Source of the DNA: Acidobacteriaceae bacterium
Lineage (GTDB): Bacteria; Acidobacteriota; Terriglobia; Terriglobales; Acidobacteriaceae
Length of the DNA: 64,000 bases
NCBI GenBank assembly: GCA_027452245.1
Contig: DAIDGW010000108.1
Location: forward strand, 1 to 64,000
Reading direction: 5' to 3'
Both the position numbers and the translations under genes were made by a program. Every line of letters starts with the position of its first letter. Positions within the stretch are counted from its first letter, which is position 1. Positions 34,579-43,436 of this stretch are shown here, in pieces. The notes below the pieces were generated by a model, which was not told where the DNA came from, searched no databases, and saw only the letters and a program-made list of their open reading frames with translations.

Positions 34579-36141
34579 TTATGGCAATGCGGACGCGAGC
34601 GCTTCGTCCGCACGAAACCACTCCCAGCGCGCCCGCCCCAGCCGCTTCGCACGGTAGAGCGCCAGGTCGGCCGCATTGTACAGCTCGTGCCAGCTTCGCC
34701 CGTCTTCGGGGAACACCGCCACGCCCACGCTCGGCGTGCTGCAGATTTCTTTACCGTCGAAGAAAATGCAGTCGCTCATTCCATCCACAATGCGACCGCA
34801 GATGGCGTCAATGTCTCCTTCCTCCGTCCCCGAAAGGATCACGGCAAATTCGTCCCCGCCCAGGCGGGCGACGAAGTCGTATTGCCGAACCGCTACTGAA
34901 AGCCGCCGGGCCGCTTCCACCAGCAAAGCGTCTCCCGCATCGTGGCCGAGCGTATCGTTGATCTCCTTAAAGCGATCCAAATCGATCAGCAGGAAGGCGA
35001 ACTGCTTCTGGCTGCGTTCGGCCACCGACCGGTAACTGGCAAATCTGTCCTCCAGGTAACGGCGATTCGGCAATCCTGTGAGCACATCGTGGAACGCCGC
35101 CTTTTCCAGTTGCTGTTGGCTCTTGCGCAATTCCGCCGTACGCTGTTCCACCCGCGATTCCAATTCCTGATTCAGTTCCCGCAAGGCGTGCTCGGCGGTT
35201 CGTTGCTCTTCCGCCGCCGCTCCCAGCAACAGCAGCGCCGCTCCGCATCCAATGGTCATTTCTGAAAAAATCAGCAGCGTTCCCCGTTGCAAAAGGCCCA
35301 CATACGGACCGTATCCTGCAACCGTTCTTTCGACCACGATGGCGATGTCGGCGAGAAATAATGGATATGCAATCTGAATTGAGAATCGCTGCGCCGCCCA
35401 CAACAGCGGAAGCAAAATCAGCACCGACGCTCCCACCGTGGCCGCAATGTTCCCCTGGTGACGCGTCAATAGATAGCCGACTGACAGCAGCGACAACACT
35501 ACTGTGATCGCCAATTCGCCTAGATGTTTTCGTGTGCTGGAAAGGTCAGGCGGATCGTACCAAAGGAAATAAACGAGCGGCACAAGCAGGATCGCCGCCG
35601 CCGTGTCAGAAATAATCCAGTCAAACCATTGCGCCCGCCACAGAACGAATGGAAGCCCCAAACTGAACGACGAAAATGAGCCTCCGATCATCGCTGAGAT
35701 CAATCCACTGGTTGCGCACGCGACGACGAACTGGAAAATACTCTTCACTCGCCGAAACGGGCTCCTCCGGCCAACCCGTAACCTCAGTAGATAAACCGCT
35801 ATGATCGGAGCAAGCGTGTTCCCCAGCGCAATGCCACTTCCCGCAAGCACTGTGCCTTTGAAGTTCAACGTTTCCGCCACCAGCGCTCCTGCGAAGATTC
35901 CGGGGGCCGCCCCCACCCCCAGCATGAATACCGCCGACATCGAGACTCCCGCGGGAAACCACAATGGCGCGGGCCACATCTGATGACGGAAGAAATACGA
36001 CCGCATCAGAACGTCCACTCCCCAATAGACTCCGCCCAGAACCAGGCTTTTTGCCGTGAAACAGGCCAACCGCAAAATCCAGGTCTTTTTGTCCCAGCAG
36101 CTTCGGATGGCAGTCGCTCGGAATTTGGCTCTGATTTTCAC
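34579..36141 (-). CDS. MASE1-domain diguanylate cyclase (GGDEF)
   Basis: A 520-residue membrane-bound enzyme predicted to make cyclic di-GMP. The N-terminal part has about eight hydrophobic segments with the MASE1 pattern (GVDVLMRSYFFRHQMWPAPLWFP). A short coiled stretch (LRELNQELESRVEQRTAELRKSQ) then leads to the GGDEF domain. The active site reads RLGGDEFAVIL, the RFKEINDTLGHDAGD segment is intact, and an RxxD inhibitory I-site (RQYD) sits five residues before GGDEF, so product feedback is likely. No EAL domain is present, and the environmental signal sensed by MASE1 is unknown. Confidence 0.93.
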   Translation of the reverse strand: MKIRAKFRATAIRSCWDKKTWILRLACFTAKSLVLGGVYWGVDVLMRSYFFRHQMWPAPLWFPAGVSMSAVFMLGVGAAPGIFAGALVAETLNFKGTVLAGSGIALGNTLAPIIAVYLLRLRVGRRSPFRRVKSIFQFVVACATSGLISAMIGGSFSSFSLGLPFVLWRAQWFDWIISDTAAAILLVPLVYFLWYDPPDLSSTRKHLGELAITVVLSLLSVGYLLTRHQGNIAATVGASVLILLPLLWAAQRFSIQIAYPLFLADIAIVVERTVAGYGPYVGLLQRGTLLIFSEMTIGCGAALLLLGAAAEEQRTAEHALRELNQELESRVEQRTAELRKSQQQLEKAAFHDVLTGLPNRRYLEDRFASYRSVAERSQKQFAFLLIDLDRFKEINDTLGHDAGDALLVEAARRLSVAVRQYDFVARLGGDEFAVILSGTEEGDIDAICGRIVDGMSDCIFFDGKEICSTPSVGVAVFPEDGRSWHELYNAADLALYRAKRLGRARWEWFRADEALASALP

Positions 36142-36332
36142 GCTCTGAACCGAAGACTATCTATGCAAGGCAATCGCCATTTAGAGCTTTTGAATAGAGG
36201 CACTTAGCAGAACCTGTTACGTGTCCCTCGTACGCATCTTGGACGAAATTCCCGAAAGCGCACACGCACAGCACACTGCTTGGATATCGGCGGTCTGGAC
36301 GAAGTACTTCAGGAGGGTGCGGAATACTGCAA

Positions 36333-36366
36333 CTCTGCCGGGCCATGCAGGACTGCCCCGGCAGAG
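36333..36366 (-). terminator. Hairpin downstream of the small coiled-coil gene
   Basis: A perfect 10-bp stem (CTCTGCCGGG with CCCGGCAGAG) with a 14-nt loop lies between the coiled-coil gene stop and the diguanylate cyclase start. The minus-side sequence after it (TTGCAGTATTCC) has only scattered T, so termination strength is uncertain. Confidence 0.5.
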
Positions 36367-36390
36367 CTTAAGCTTCTAAATACCAATGAC

Positions 36391-36654
36391 TTACGGCCAG
36401 CGCTTGGCTGTGTCTTCCCATCCTGCAGCCCGCACCGGCTGCGGCGCGGGGGTCACCGGAGGAGCGGAGGGAATCCGTACCGCGGTTGGCTGTGAACCTC
36501 CGACGACCGGCGCCAAGGCTGGCTTGCCTGCGTCAGAATTCCCTTCTTTCTCTTCGGAAAGCAACGGGGCAACGAGCCGGAGCGCTTCTACTTCCTTCTC
36601 CAGCCGGGTGAGTTCCATCTCTTTCTGCCGCAGAACCTCGTAGACATTTTTCAT
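36391..36654 (-). CDS. Small coiled-coil protein, hypothetical
   Basis: An 87-residue soluble protein. The first half is one amphipathic, Glu/Leu-rich helix (VLRQKEMELTRLEKEVEALR), likely a coiled coil. The second half is Pro/Ala-rich and disordered (PVTPAPQPVRAAG). The ATG at 36654 is preferred over a TTG at 36687, because the promoter just upstream would start transcription at about 36690. Small proteins of this shape are common near regulators in Acidobacteria, but no function is known. It has its own promoter and hairpin, so it is probably monocistronic. Confidence 0.7.
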   Translation of the reverse strand: MKNVYEVLRQKEMELTRLEKEVEALRLVAPLLSEEKEGNSDAGKPALAPVVGGSQPTAVRIPSAPPVTPAPQPVRAAGWEDTAKRWP

Positions 36655-36696
36655 AAAAGTGGGCACCTGGGAATATGCGTCGACCAAACTAAACGC

Positions 36697-36724
36697 ACTT
36701 TATCAGAGTTGTCTTTATTGTCAA
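36697..36724 (-). promoter_or_regulatory. Sigma-70-like promoter of the coiled-coil gene
   Basis: On the minus strand, a perfect -35 TTGACA (36724-36719) is followed after 16 nt by TAAAGT (36702-36697) as -10. The predicted start at about 36690 gives a 36-nt leader before the ATG at 36654. It is the best-looking sigma-70 promoter in the window. Confidence 0.75.
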
Positions 36725-36853
36725 GAATTGCGCGGACAGGATGCTGGCTCAGTTTAGCCTGCCTGAGCGCGGATTCTGTGGGGACAGCGGCCCTGCCTGT
36801 CGGTCGCCAGGATTTGTCGTGCCGCAAGGCCGCTCGGAGTCTCTTGGCCGCAT

Positions 36854-38140
36854 TTACCGGCTCAGAATCAACGCCGCCATCATCACTGCGACCAGGGCAA
36901 TCACAATCAGGATGTACTTGTGTGTAGAAATCCAGGACTCGGATTCCGTTCCCGCCCGTAGAAGGGCGAACTCTGGGGCAGACTCGGGATTGGAAGATGC
37001 CGTAATTGAAGAACTTGCAGGCGCTGGAGGTCCAACATCGCTTTGCTGCACGTCTACTTTGACGCCAGCCTGCTTGGTCTCGGCAATCCCCGCCTTCTCA
37101 GCGCTCTCGCTTCTCGGAGGATTCAATTGGTTTGAACTGGCGGGGGGAACCGGTGCAACTGGCGGCGCGCTTCTTGCCTTCGGGCGAAGCTGCCCTTTCC
37201 AGCTCTTCTCTTCGCACTCCACGCACAGCGTTCGACCGTGCGAGACAGGAAATCCGCAGGCCTGGCACTGATGGAGGTCGCGCAGTGCCGCGGGAACTTG
37301 CGATCGATCCTCCGGGAGCGCCGGTTCGGCATGCATCGCCGCAGTCCACAACAGCTTGCTCGCTTGCCGTGATTTCGTTCCGGCTGCACCACGTGTCGGC
37401 TCCGAGTCAGGTTCCGCCGCCTTCGCGGGACCAGCAATTTTCGCGTCCACTTGCGCCCGCGTCTCGGCCGGAGGCGCTGACTTGCTCGATTCCACCACCA
37501 TGGATTGATGGTCCGCCGATTCCAGTTCTGCAGTCAGATCATCCTCAGTGGCCCCCCGCGAATCCACAGTGACTGCTCGCGTGGACTGCTCCAGTTTAAC
37601 CGCCGTTTCCACCATCTGCCCCAGCCGCTGCAGGCTGGCCAGGTCGCGTTCGCCGAATGCGTTCTTCGCGCCCGAAAACAGTTCGAAAATACCCACAACC
37701 TGTTCGTCGCTGACGATCGGCATCACGGCAATGGACGCAATCCCCAACTGCCGGCACGCCGCAGAATTCACCCGCGGATCCGATTGCGTATCGTCGCAAC
37801 GCAAAGGCATGCGGGTGCGCACACATTCGCCCGACAATCCCATCTCAGTGGAAAATAGGGTACCTTGCTCCGGAACTTTCTCTCCCGCCGTGGCACAACA
37901 TCTCAGATGACTGTGATCACCTTGCCGCAGCGCGATCGCCGCCCCCGCGGCGTCGCTGATGAATCGCGCACGTTCCGCCAGAAGCTGCAGAGTCGCCTCC
38001 AGGTCGCGCCGCGCCATCTCCGCAATCAGACCCCTCCTGCCGGGGGAATACGATCGTTCCGGAATGCGCGCCTGTGCCGCGGCCGCCGCAACTCCGGCCG
38101 GCGCACTGGGATTTGTGGTTCGGTTTACCTCATTTTGCAT
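36854..38140 (-). CDS. GAF-domain protein with zinc ribbon and C-terminal membrane anchor
   Basis: A 428-residue protein with three parts. A GAF sensor domain lies at about residues 45-190 (GAAIALRQGDHSHLRCCATAGE and MPIVSDEQVVGIFELFSG). A long disordered Ala/Pro/Glu-rich linker then contains a CxxC-x10-CxxC zinc ribbon (CQACGFPVSHGRTLCVECEEK). A single C-terminal transmembrane helix (YILIVIALVAVMMAALIL) would anchor it by its tail. The domain set resembles a membrane-attached redox or ligand sensor, but no output domain is seen. The N-terminal start ATG at 38140 is not strongly marked by a Shine-Dalgarno. Confidence 0.8.
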   Translation of the reverse strand: MQNEVNRTTNPSAPAGVAAAAAQARIPERSYSPGRRGLIAEMARRDLEATLQLLAERARFISDAAGAAIALRQGDHSHLRCCATAGEKVPEQGTLFSTEMGLSGECVRTRMPLRCDDTQSDPRVNSAACRQLGIASIAVMPIVSDEQVVGIFELFSGAKNAFGERDLASLQRLGQMVETAVKLEQSTRAVTVDSRGATEDDLTAELESADHQSMVVESSKSAPPAETRAQVDAKIAGPAKAAEPDSEPTRGAAGTKSRQASKLLWTAAMHAEPALPEDRSQVPAALRDLHQCQACGFPVSHGRTLCVECEEKSWKGQLRPKARSAPPVAPVPPASSNQLNPPRSESAEKAGIAETKQAGVKVDVQQSDVGPPAPASSSITASSNPESAPEFALLRAGTESESWISTHKYILIVIALVAVMMAALILSR

Positions 38141-38292
38141 GACAGTCGGCCCGCGAATCGCAAGGTGTTGAATTTCAAGAGCGTACGTCGAGTCTCGCTC
38201 CGCATAGGAGGGGTGTCAAGCACAGGAAGTAACCTTTGGTACCGATCAAATCCGGATGCGATTCAAGCTCGGAGTACTGTTGCGATCGCGAG

Positions 38293-38772
38293 CTAGCTCC
38301 GCCGTTTGCGGACGGCGTCATTGGCCAGCCGGTTGGCCGCCGCATTGTCCTCCCGTGGGACGTGGGAGATCGAGAAAACGAGACTCCGCGCCAACTTCCG
38401 GCAGGTCCAATACAAAGAGTAGAGTCGAGGGCTGCGGCAGATGTATTCGCCGGTCATCTGCCTGACCACGACCTGCGAATCCGAATAGACGTGAAGTTTG
38501 CGGGCTTTCAGGGCAACGGCATACTGCAGGGCTTCCATCAGGGCAGCGTACTCCGCCACATTGTTATCTTGATGGCCGATCCACTTGGCGATGCGGATCT
38601 CGTCATCGCCCCCCCCATTAATGATCACTCCAATGCCGGACGGCCCGGGATTGCCCAGGGAACCACCGTCTACGTAGGCTACGAGGTCCGACATCGATCC
38701 GCGAATGCTCTCCTGAAGATGCGCTGAAGCTTCGTCTGCGTCAAGACGATTATTTGGTTCGCTTTCAGCCAT
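38293..38772 (-). CDS. RNase HI-like protein
   Basis: A 159-residue ribonuclease H-fold protein. The four acidic residues of the active site are in VAYVDGGSLGNPG (Asp), NNVAEYAALMEAL (Glu), HVYSDSQVV (Asp) and PREDNAAANRLAN (Asp). This is the compact form without the basic handle of E. coli RNase HI, similar to the RnhA-like proteins of Gram-positives and archaea. The frame is open upstream to 38976, but the ATG at 38772 is the best start because the remainder is not domain-like. The divergent, structured RNA region lies upstream. Confidence 0.88.
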   Translation of the reverse strand: MAESEPNNRLDADEASAHLQESIRGSMSDLVAYVDGGSLGNPGPSGIGVIINGGGDDEIRIAKWIGHQDNNVAEYAALMEALQYAVALKARKLHVYSDSQVVVRQMTGEYICRSPRLYSLYWTCRKLARSLVFSISHVPREDNAAANRLANDAVRKRRS

Positions 38773-38951
38773 TTTCGGGCATGCCCTGACGTTGTGCAAT
38801 TTTCTGTGCAAAATGCGGGCTCTTCTTCTTCTCTCATTAGTAAGCAATTCAGCAACAATGGGTTGCAACCTGCGATATGCACAGCTTGCAGCTAACCCAT
38901 TGCACCAAAAGTTTGCGTTGACTTTTATTGCTGCGGTGTTAAGGTAGCTTG

Positions 38952-39208
38952 CGTCGACGGTTGAAAGGGTTGGCACAAATAAAATTTGCCAGTCCGAAGT
39001 AGACTGAGTGATAGGTCTGGCGGGGCAACTCGCTGGATAGCCGGACCCGAAAAAACCGACAGACTCTGCGAGGAGCTGTTGGGGTTCGGAACTGCGAAAG
39101 CAGTGATCACATCAAGGGGCTGTGACGGTACATGCCTCCACGCTGTTAGCTCCCTCGCAGGAGCGAGCGGCTAGAGCATAACCAATGTCACGGCCCTTTC
39201 TATTTTTT
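38952..39208 (+). ncRNA. Candidate structured small RNA or leader RNA, unclassified
   Basis: A dense set of hairpins with its own promoter and terminator. TTGACT (38918-38923), 16 nt and TAAGGT (38940-38945) precede it. Stems seen: GGTCTGGC/GCCGGACC (39014-39047); CCGACAG/CTGTTGG with an inner CTC/GAG (39056-39082); ACTGC/GCAGT with a GAAA tetraloop (39091-39104); and a 10-bp GGGCTGTGAC/GTCACGGCCC (39117-39196) enclosing GGT/ACC, ATGC/GCAT, TAGC/GCTA and CTCGC/GCGAG. The last is followed by a T-rich run (TTTCTATTTTTT). No known family was recognised by eye. It could be a small RNA or a riboswitch-like leader of the carboxylase gene. Confidence 0.6.
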
Positions 39209-39287
39209 GGACGTAAACCTTTCCCGGCGACGCTCTTCTTTCCCCGATTCGCTTGCGCGCTGATACCCGCATTGTCTGCGTCCCGCA

Positions 39288-39293
39288 TATAAT
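39288..39293 (+). promoter_or_regulatory. -10 element of the acyl-CoA carboxylase gene
   Basis: A perfect TATAAT lies 9 nt before the ATG at 39303. No Shine-Dalgarno or clear -35 is visible, so the transcript is likely leaderless and independent of the structured RNA upstream. Confidence 0.6.
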
Positions 39294-39302
39294 TCCTGCA
39301 AC

Positions 39303-40856
39303 ATGAAGCTCGAACAAAAAGTCGCCGAACTCAAGCGGCGCGATCAACTTGCCCAGGAAGGCGGAGGCGCCCAGCGCCGCGAACGCCAGCACAAAGAAGG
39401 AAAGATGTCGGCCCGCGAACGCATCGAGTTCCTGCTCGATGAAGGCACCTTCGAAGAGACCGACAAGCTCGTCACCCACCGCTGCAACGATTTCGGCATG
39501 GCCGAGCAGAAATACTACGGCGACGGATTCGTCACCGGCTATGGCCGCATCGAAGGGCGGCTCGTCTATGTCTTCGCGCAGGATTTCACCGTCTTTGGCG
39601 GATCGCTCTCGGAAGCCAATGCCGGCAAGATCGTGAAGATCATGGACCTGGCGGCGAAAATGGGCGCGCCCGTGATCGGACTGAATGACTCCGGAGGGGC
39701 GCGCATTCAGGAAGGCGTGATGTCGCTCGCCGGTTATGCCGACATCTTCCTGCGCAACACGATCTACAGCGGCGTCGTTCCGCAAATCTCGGCCGTCATG
39801 GGCCCTTGCGCGGGGGGCGCCGTGTACTCGCCCGCAATTACCGATTTCGTCCTGATGGTCGACAAGACCTCCTACATGTTCATCACCGGCCCCGATGTGA
39901 TCAAGACGGTCACACACGAGGAAGTCACGAAAGACCAGCTCGGCGGCGCCATGACGCACAACGAAACCTCGGGCGTCGCACACTTCCTGGCGCACGACGA
40001 TGCCGAATGCCTGTCGATGGTGCGCGAGCTGCTCAGCTTCGTTCCGTCGAACAATCTCGAAGATCCTCCGCGCAAGGCCTGCACCGATCCCGTCGATCGC
40101 GCCGACGCCGCACTCGACACGATCATCCCCGAACAATCGAATCAACCCTATGACATCAAAGACGTAATCCAGCGGGTGGTCGACGACGGCTACTTCTTCG
40201 AGGTGCAGGAGCACTATGCCAAGAATATCGTTGTCGGATTTGCCCGGCTCGACGGACGTTCCGTCGGCATCGTGGCGAACCAGCCCGCCATTCTCGCCGG
40301 AACGCTTGATATCAATGCGTCGATCAAGGGCGCGCGTTTCGTCCGCTTCTGCGACTGCTTCAACATCCCGCTGGTGACGTTTGAAGATGTTCCCGGCTTC
40401 CTTCCCGGCACCGCGCAGGAATACGGCGGCATCATCAAGCACGGCGCGAAGCTGCTGTTCGCCTTCGCTGAGGCCACCGTACCAAAGGTTACGGTGATCA
40501 CCCGCAAAGCCTATGGCGGAGCATATTGCGTGATGGCTTCAAAGCACATCCGTACCGATGCGAACTATGCCTGGCCGGGGGCTGAAATCGCCGTCATGGG
40601 ACCGGAAGGTGCGGTCGACATCGTATACAAGCGCGAACTCGATGCGGCGGCGGGAGACCGGGCCGACGTCCGGCAGAAGAAGATCGAAGAATTCCGCGAC
40701 CGCTTCGCCAATCCCTATGTCGTGGCCGAGCGCGGATTCGTCGACGCCGTGATCCAGCCTCGAGAGACGCGCAAGAAGTTGATCCAGGCGCTCGCGATGC
40801 TCGAAACCAAGCGCGACAAGAATCCTCCCAAGAAGCACGGGAACATCCCACTGTAG
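39303..40856 (+). CDS. Acyl-CoA carboxylase beta (carboxyltransferase) subunit
   Basis: A 517-residue carboxyltransferase of the propionyl-CoA carboxylase beta/methylmalonyl-CoA decarboxylase alpha family, which moves a carboxyl group between biotin and an acyl-CoA. The N-terminal crotonase-like half contains [14 protein letters not shown] and [13 protein letters not shown] (acyl-CoA oxyanion site). The C-terminal half has [19 protein letters not shown] and [10 protein letters not shown] (biotin oxyanion site). The length fits PccB. The acyl-CoA substrate (propionyl or other) and the direction (carboxylase or decarboxylase) cannot be set from sequence. No biotin-carboxylase subunit is in the window. 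Confidence 0.93.
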   Translation: MKLEQKVAELKRRDQLAQEGGGAQRRERQHKEGKMSARERIEFLLDEGTFEETDKLVTHRCNDFGMAEQKYYGDGFVTGYGRIEGRLVYVFAQDFTVFGGSLSEANAGKIVKIMDLAAKMGAPVIGLNDSGGARIQEGVMSLAGYADIFLRNTIYSGVVPQISAVMGPCAGGAVYSPAITDFVLMVDKTSYMFITGPDVIKTVTHEEVTKDQLGGAMTHNETSGVAHFLAHDDAECLSMVRELLSFVPSNNLEDPPRKACTDPVDRADAALDTIIPEQSNQPYDIKDVIQRVVDDGYFFEVQEHYAKNIVVGFARLDGRSVGIVANQPAILAGTLDINASIKGARFVRFCDCFNIPLVTFEDVPGFLPGTAQEYGGIIKHGAKLLFAFAEATVPKVTVITRKAYGGAYCVMASKHIRTDANYAWPGAEIAVMGPEGAVDIVYKRELDAAAGDRADVRQKKIEEFRDRFANPYVVAERGFVDAVIQPRETRKKLIQALAMLETKRDKNPPKKHGNIPL

Positions 40857-41229
40857 CGAATCGCAACACTGGAATTGCGATATGGGGCCCTACGGAACCT
40901 CAAAGCTGTCTCATAATGAGATGTACATACATAACTGTTATGTCGTGGATGTATGCAATTGACGCTAGGGCGGTTTCCTGCCCCGTAGAGCGATTTTGGG
41001 CCCGTGGATGACCTCCGGGAGGGTGAAGTCGGAGATCGCCGCTCAGGGGCCAGTGGAAGCTCCGCAATGGGCATTTTAGGAGAGGTTGCGAGCGCTGCCC
41101 CTTACCCGTGGCCAATGTAACATACCTTTGATAACGTCTCGGGCTGGGAAGACTCAAAGTACCCGTTTGAGCTTGATACTTCGCTACTTTCGAACCTGCG
41201 AAACCAGTAGAAGTAGCTTTCAAAGACGC
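40857..41229. other. Intergenic region between convergent genes, no gene seen
   Basis: A 373-bp gap. A hairpin ATCGCAA/TTGCGAT (40860-40881) follows the carboxylase stop and may end its transcript. A second AT-rich inverted repeat lies near 40921-40967 (CATACAT and ATGTATG). No ORF with domain-like content and no recognised RNA were found. Confidence 0.5.
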
Positions 41230-42075
41230 TTAGTCCGCCATAATGGCGATTTCGTGGGTGTTGGCGGCATCGATCACTTTCTGGCCATCCAATAAAAGGC
41301 AGCGGCGCGCATCGAGCGCCAGGCAGGATGCCCCGGCTGCCTGCATCACCTCGATGGTCTTCACGCCGACAACGGGCACATCGAAGCGCATGTCCTGATT
41401 GGGCTTGGCGATCTTCACGACAGTTAATGCGCGGCCGAGAGTAGAGGCGTCTCCATGCAGGGAGCGCATGATTCCGCCGGCGCGCTCGATGGTGGCGTCG
41501 GTACCTTCCATGGCCTCAAGCGCGACGCAGGCCGATTCGGCGATGACGACGGTTTGCCCGATGTCGTATTGCGCGAGTTGGCGGGCGACCGCGCGTCCGT
41601 AGTGAATGTTGTTGCGTTCCTGCTCACTGGGAGCGCGTTGGGTTAGAGCTCCGGATTTGACCAGGAGCGGTTCGAGGAGCGCAGTGGAATTTTCCAGAGT
41701 GATGCCTTCGTCGTCCAGGACCCTGGCAACGGCTCCAAGCAGGGAATCAGTGTTGCGGGTGGTGAGCGACAGCAGAAGTTTGGCGAGGCGCCAATCGGGA
41801 CGGATGCTGGAGAAAATCTGCTTATGCTTGACTTGTCCGGCCATGACGGCGCGCTGCACGCCTTCGCGCTTAAAGGTCTCGATCAGCTTTGATAGTTCGC
41901 CGAGCGAGAGCCAGTGTACGGAGGCTGCGCCGTGCGATTCAATTTCGGGGGAAGCTTCTTCTTTGATGGCGGCGAGGACGACGTCGTATCCCTGGGCGCG
42001 GGCGGCATCGAGCACGAGAAACGGGAACTTGCCGTTCCCTGCGATGAGGCCAAGTTTTTCTTTCGTGGAGGGCAT
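41230..42075 (-). CDS. lpxI: UDP-2,3-diacylglucosamine pyrophosphatase LpxI (DUF1009)
   Basis: A 281-residue enzyme of lipid A synthesis that turns UDP-2,3-diacylglucosamine into lipid X and UMP; it replaces LpxH in many alpha-proteobacteria and Acidobacteria. The N-terminal GLIAGNGKFPFLVL and VQRAVMAGQVKH segments and the C-terminal GVKTIEVMQAAGASCLALDA are typical of the LpxI fold. It is the last gene of the minus-strand fabZ-lpxA-x-lpxI run. The ATG at 42075 is the only sensible start. Gene order fits co-expression with lpxA and fabZ. Confidence 0.92.
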   Translation of the reverse strand: MPSTKEKLGLIAGNGKFPFLVLDAARAQGYDVVLAAIKEEASPEIESHGAASVHWLSLGELSKLIETFKREGVQRAVMAGQVKHKQIFSSIRPDWRLAKLLLSLTTRNTDSLLGAVARVLDDEGITLENSTALLEPLLVKSGALTQRAPSEQERNNIHYGRAVARQLAQYDIGQTVVIAESACVALEAMEGTDATIERAGGIMRSLHGDASTLGRALTVVKIAKPNQDMRFDVPVVGVKTIEVMQAAGASCLALDARRCLLLDGQKVIDAANTHEIAIMAD

Positions 42076-42157
42076 GAGCGTTGTCGACGCGCAGCCAGTC
42101 TAGCATTCGAGAGGCACGGCGTTGGAGCACAGCATTTGTGCGCATCGGCCGAGATCC

Positions 42158-43390
42158 CTAGGGCTGACCGTTGGCGCTCTTGGGGACGTGGGTGGTGAAG
42201 CGCTTCAGAAGGAATTCGCGTATCAGATTGGCGGCGGCATCCCCGCCAGTTCCAGCCAGTCCATTGAGCAGGACGAGCGAACCTCCGCGATCGGAAGCCG
42301 GATAGTAGAGATTGGAGAGGGCGGCGGCGGAGAAGTTGCCGAGCACCCTGGAGTAATTCGGCTGCCAGCGTCCGTTATCGCCGCGCGCGATGACGGCAGC
42401 AGAAATCGCGTAGAAAAACCGTGAGCGGACGCTGCCTTTCCCTTTGTAGAAGTAGCGCGGGTCCTGATGAAATAAAGACGGGAAAACCGCCCGGCCGAGC
42501 AACGTGCTCGACGCATGATTGGCGAAGGCTGCGCCGTAGCGTTTTCCGTATCCTTCGATTCCGCCACCGAAGGAGGGGAAAATGTTCTGATATTGCTCGG
42601 CCCCGGCAATTCCCGCCACGGAAAGAAAGGAAACCGGATCGAGAATGGAACGCATGCTTAACTGATATTTCTGTTTGGCCAGCATCGGCGGAGCGTTCCA
42701 GTCATACGCGCTATAGAAGTTTGGAATGACGCCGACGATGCGTTGCTGCTCGGCGATGTGCACCTGCTCCTGCGATAGTTCGCGCGATGTTTCCGTCACG
42801 GTGACGTGGGTCGATCCGCCGGAGACCGCCAGCGTGACCGGGACAATACGAGATTCACCTGCCTGTAAGAGAATCTCTGAAGAAGTGAAGTCCTTCATGC
42901 CCGACGCTGTAACCGTCAGTTTGTAGGCTTGTGGAGGTAATCCGCGAAACGAAAACTGGCCGTCGTTGCCGGAGTGCACGGTCATTGCAGTAAAGCCCGA
43001 ACCGGCGGACAGAGTTACGGTTGCCCCCTGCAAGACGTCTCCATTGAGGTCGAGCACGGTTCCGGTGATGCTTCCGATCTCCGTCTGAGCGGCGGGAGCT
43101 GTTGCCGATGAGGCTTGGGCAGGCTCGGGCGCGTCCGGCAGAACGCTGTCGGGAGGGGTCAAAGAGGTGCTTTGCGCCCGCGCGGTCGAGGAGGTCAGAC
43201 TGGGAAAGATGAACCAAATCAAGCTGACCACCAGGAACGGCTTTGTAAATTTGGAGATAAGAAACAGGACGGCCAACCTCTTGCCCGAAAGCTGGGATCT
43301 TCTGAGTTCGACGCGAAATTTGGCTTGCGAGTTATCCGCAGCGGCAGAATTGATCACCGCGAAAGGGCATCGTCCTTGGATTTTCAACAT
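42158..43390 (-). CDS. Secreted protein with carboxypeptidase regulatory-like domain
   Basis: A 410-residue exported protein inserted between lpxA and lpxI. A long N-terminal part with a hydrophobic segment (LAVLFLISKFTKPFLVVSLIWFIF) leads to a cleavage-like STARAQS. A carboxypeptidase regulatory-like domain follows (GSITGTVLDLNGDVLQGATV to AYKLTVTASGMKDF). The C-terminal half has no recognised family but is rich in aromatic and small residues (RYFYKGKGSVRSRFFYAISA). It could be an outer-membrane-linked protein like those with plug-type domains. The start at 43390 is chosen over 43423; both are weak. The link to lipid A is by position only. Confidence 0.75.
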   Translation of the reverse strand: MLKIQGRCPFAVINSAAADNSQAKFRVELRRSQLSGKRLAVLFLISKFTKPFLVVSLIWFIFPSLTSSTARAQSTSLTPPDSVLPDAPEPAQASSATAPAAQTEIGSITGTVLDLNGDVLQGATVTLSAGSGFTAMTVHSGNDGQFSFRGLPPQAYKLTVTASGMKDFTSSEILLQAGESRIVPVTLAVSGGSTHVTVTETSRELSQEQVHIAEQQRIVGVIPNFYSAYDWNAPPMLAKQKYQLSMRSILDPVSFLSVAGIAGAEQYQNIFPSFGGGIEGYGKRYGAAFANHASSTLLGRAVFPSLFHQDPRYFYKGKGSVRSRFFYAISAAVIARGDNGRWQPNYSRVLGNFSAAALSNLYYPASDRGGSLVLLNGLAGTGGDAAANLIREFLLKRFTTHVPKSANGQP

Positions 43391-43436
43391 TATAGAGAGA
43401 TCTGAGGACAGAGGACAGCGCATGCCGGTTTCTGGC

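Noticed and set aside
38952-39208. A cobalamin or GEMM riboswitch in the structured region
   Set aside because: The conserved cores of those classes (for example GCCACTGT for cobalamin) are not present; only generic hairpins are seen.
39171-40442. A 423-codon minus-strand frame
   Set aside because: It is the antisense of the acyl-CoA carboxylase gene, whose sense frame has clear motifs. Long antisense frames are expected at this GC.
40857-41229. A 107-codon minus-strand frame in the gap after the carboxylase gene
   Set aside because: It overlaps inverted repeats, has biased but non-domain composition, and no ribosome-binding site.
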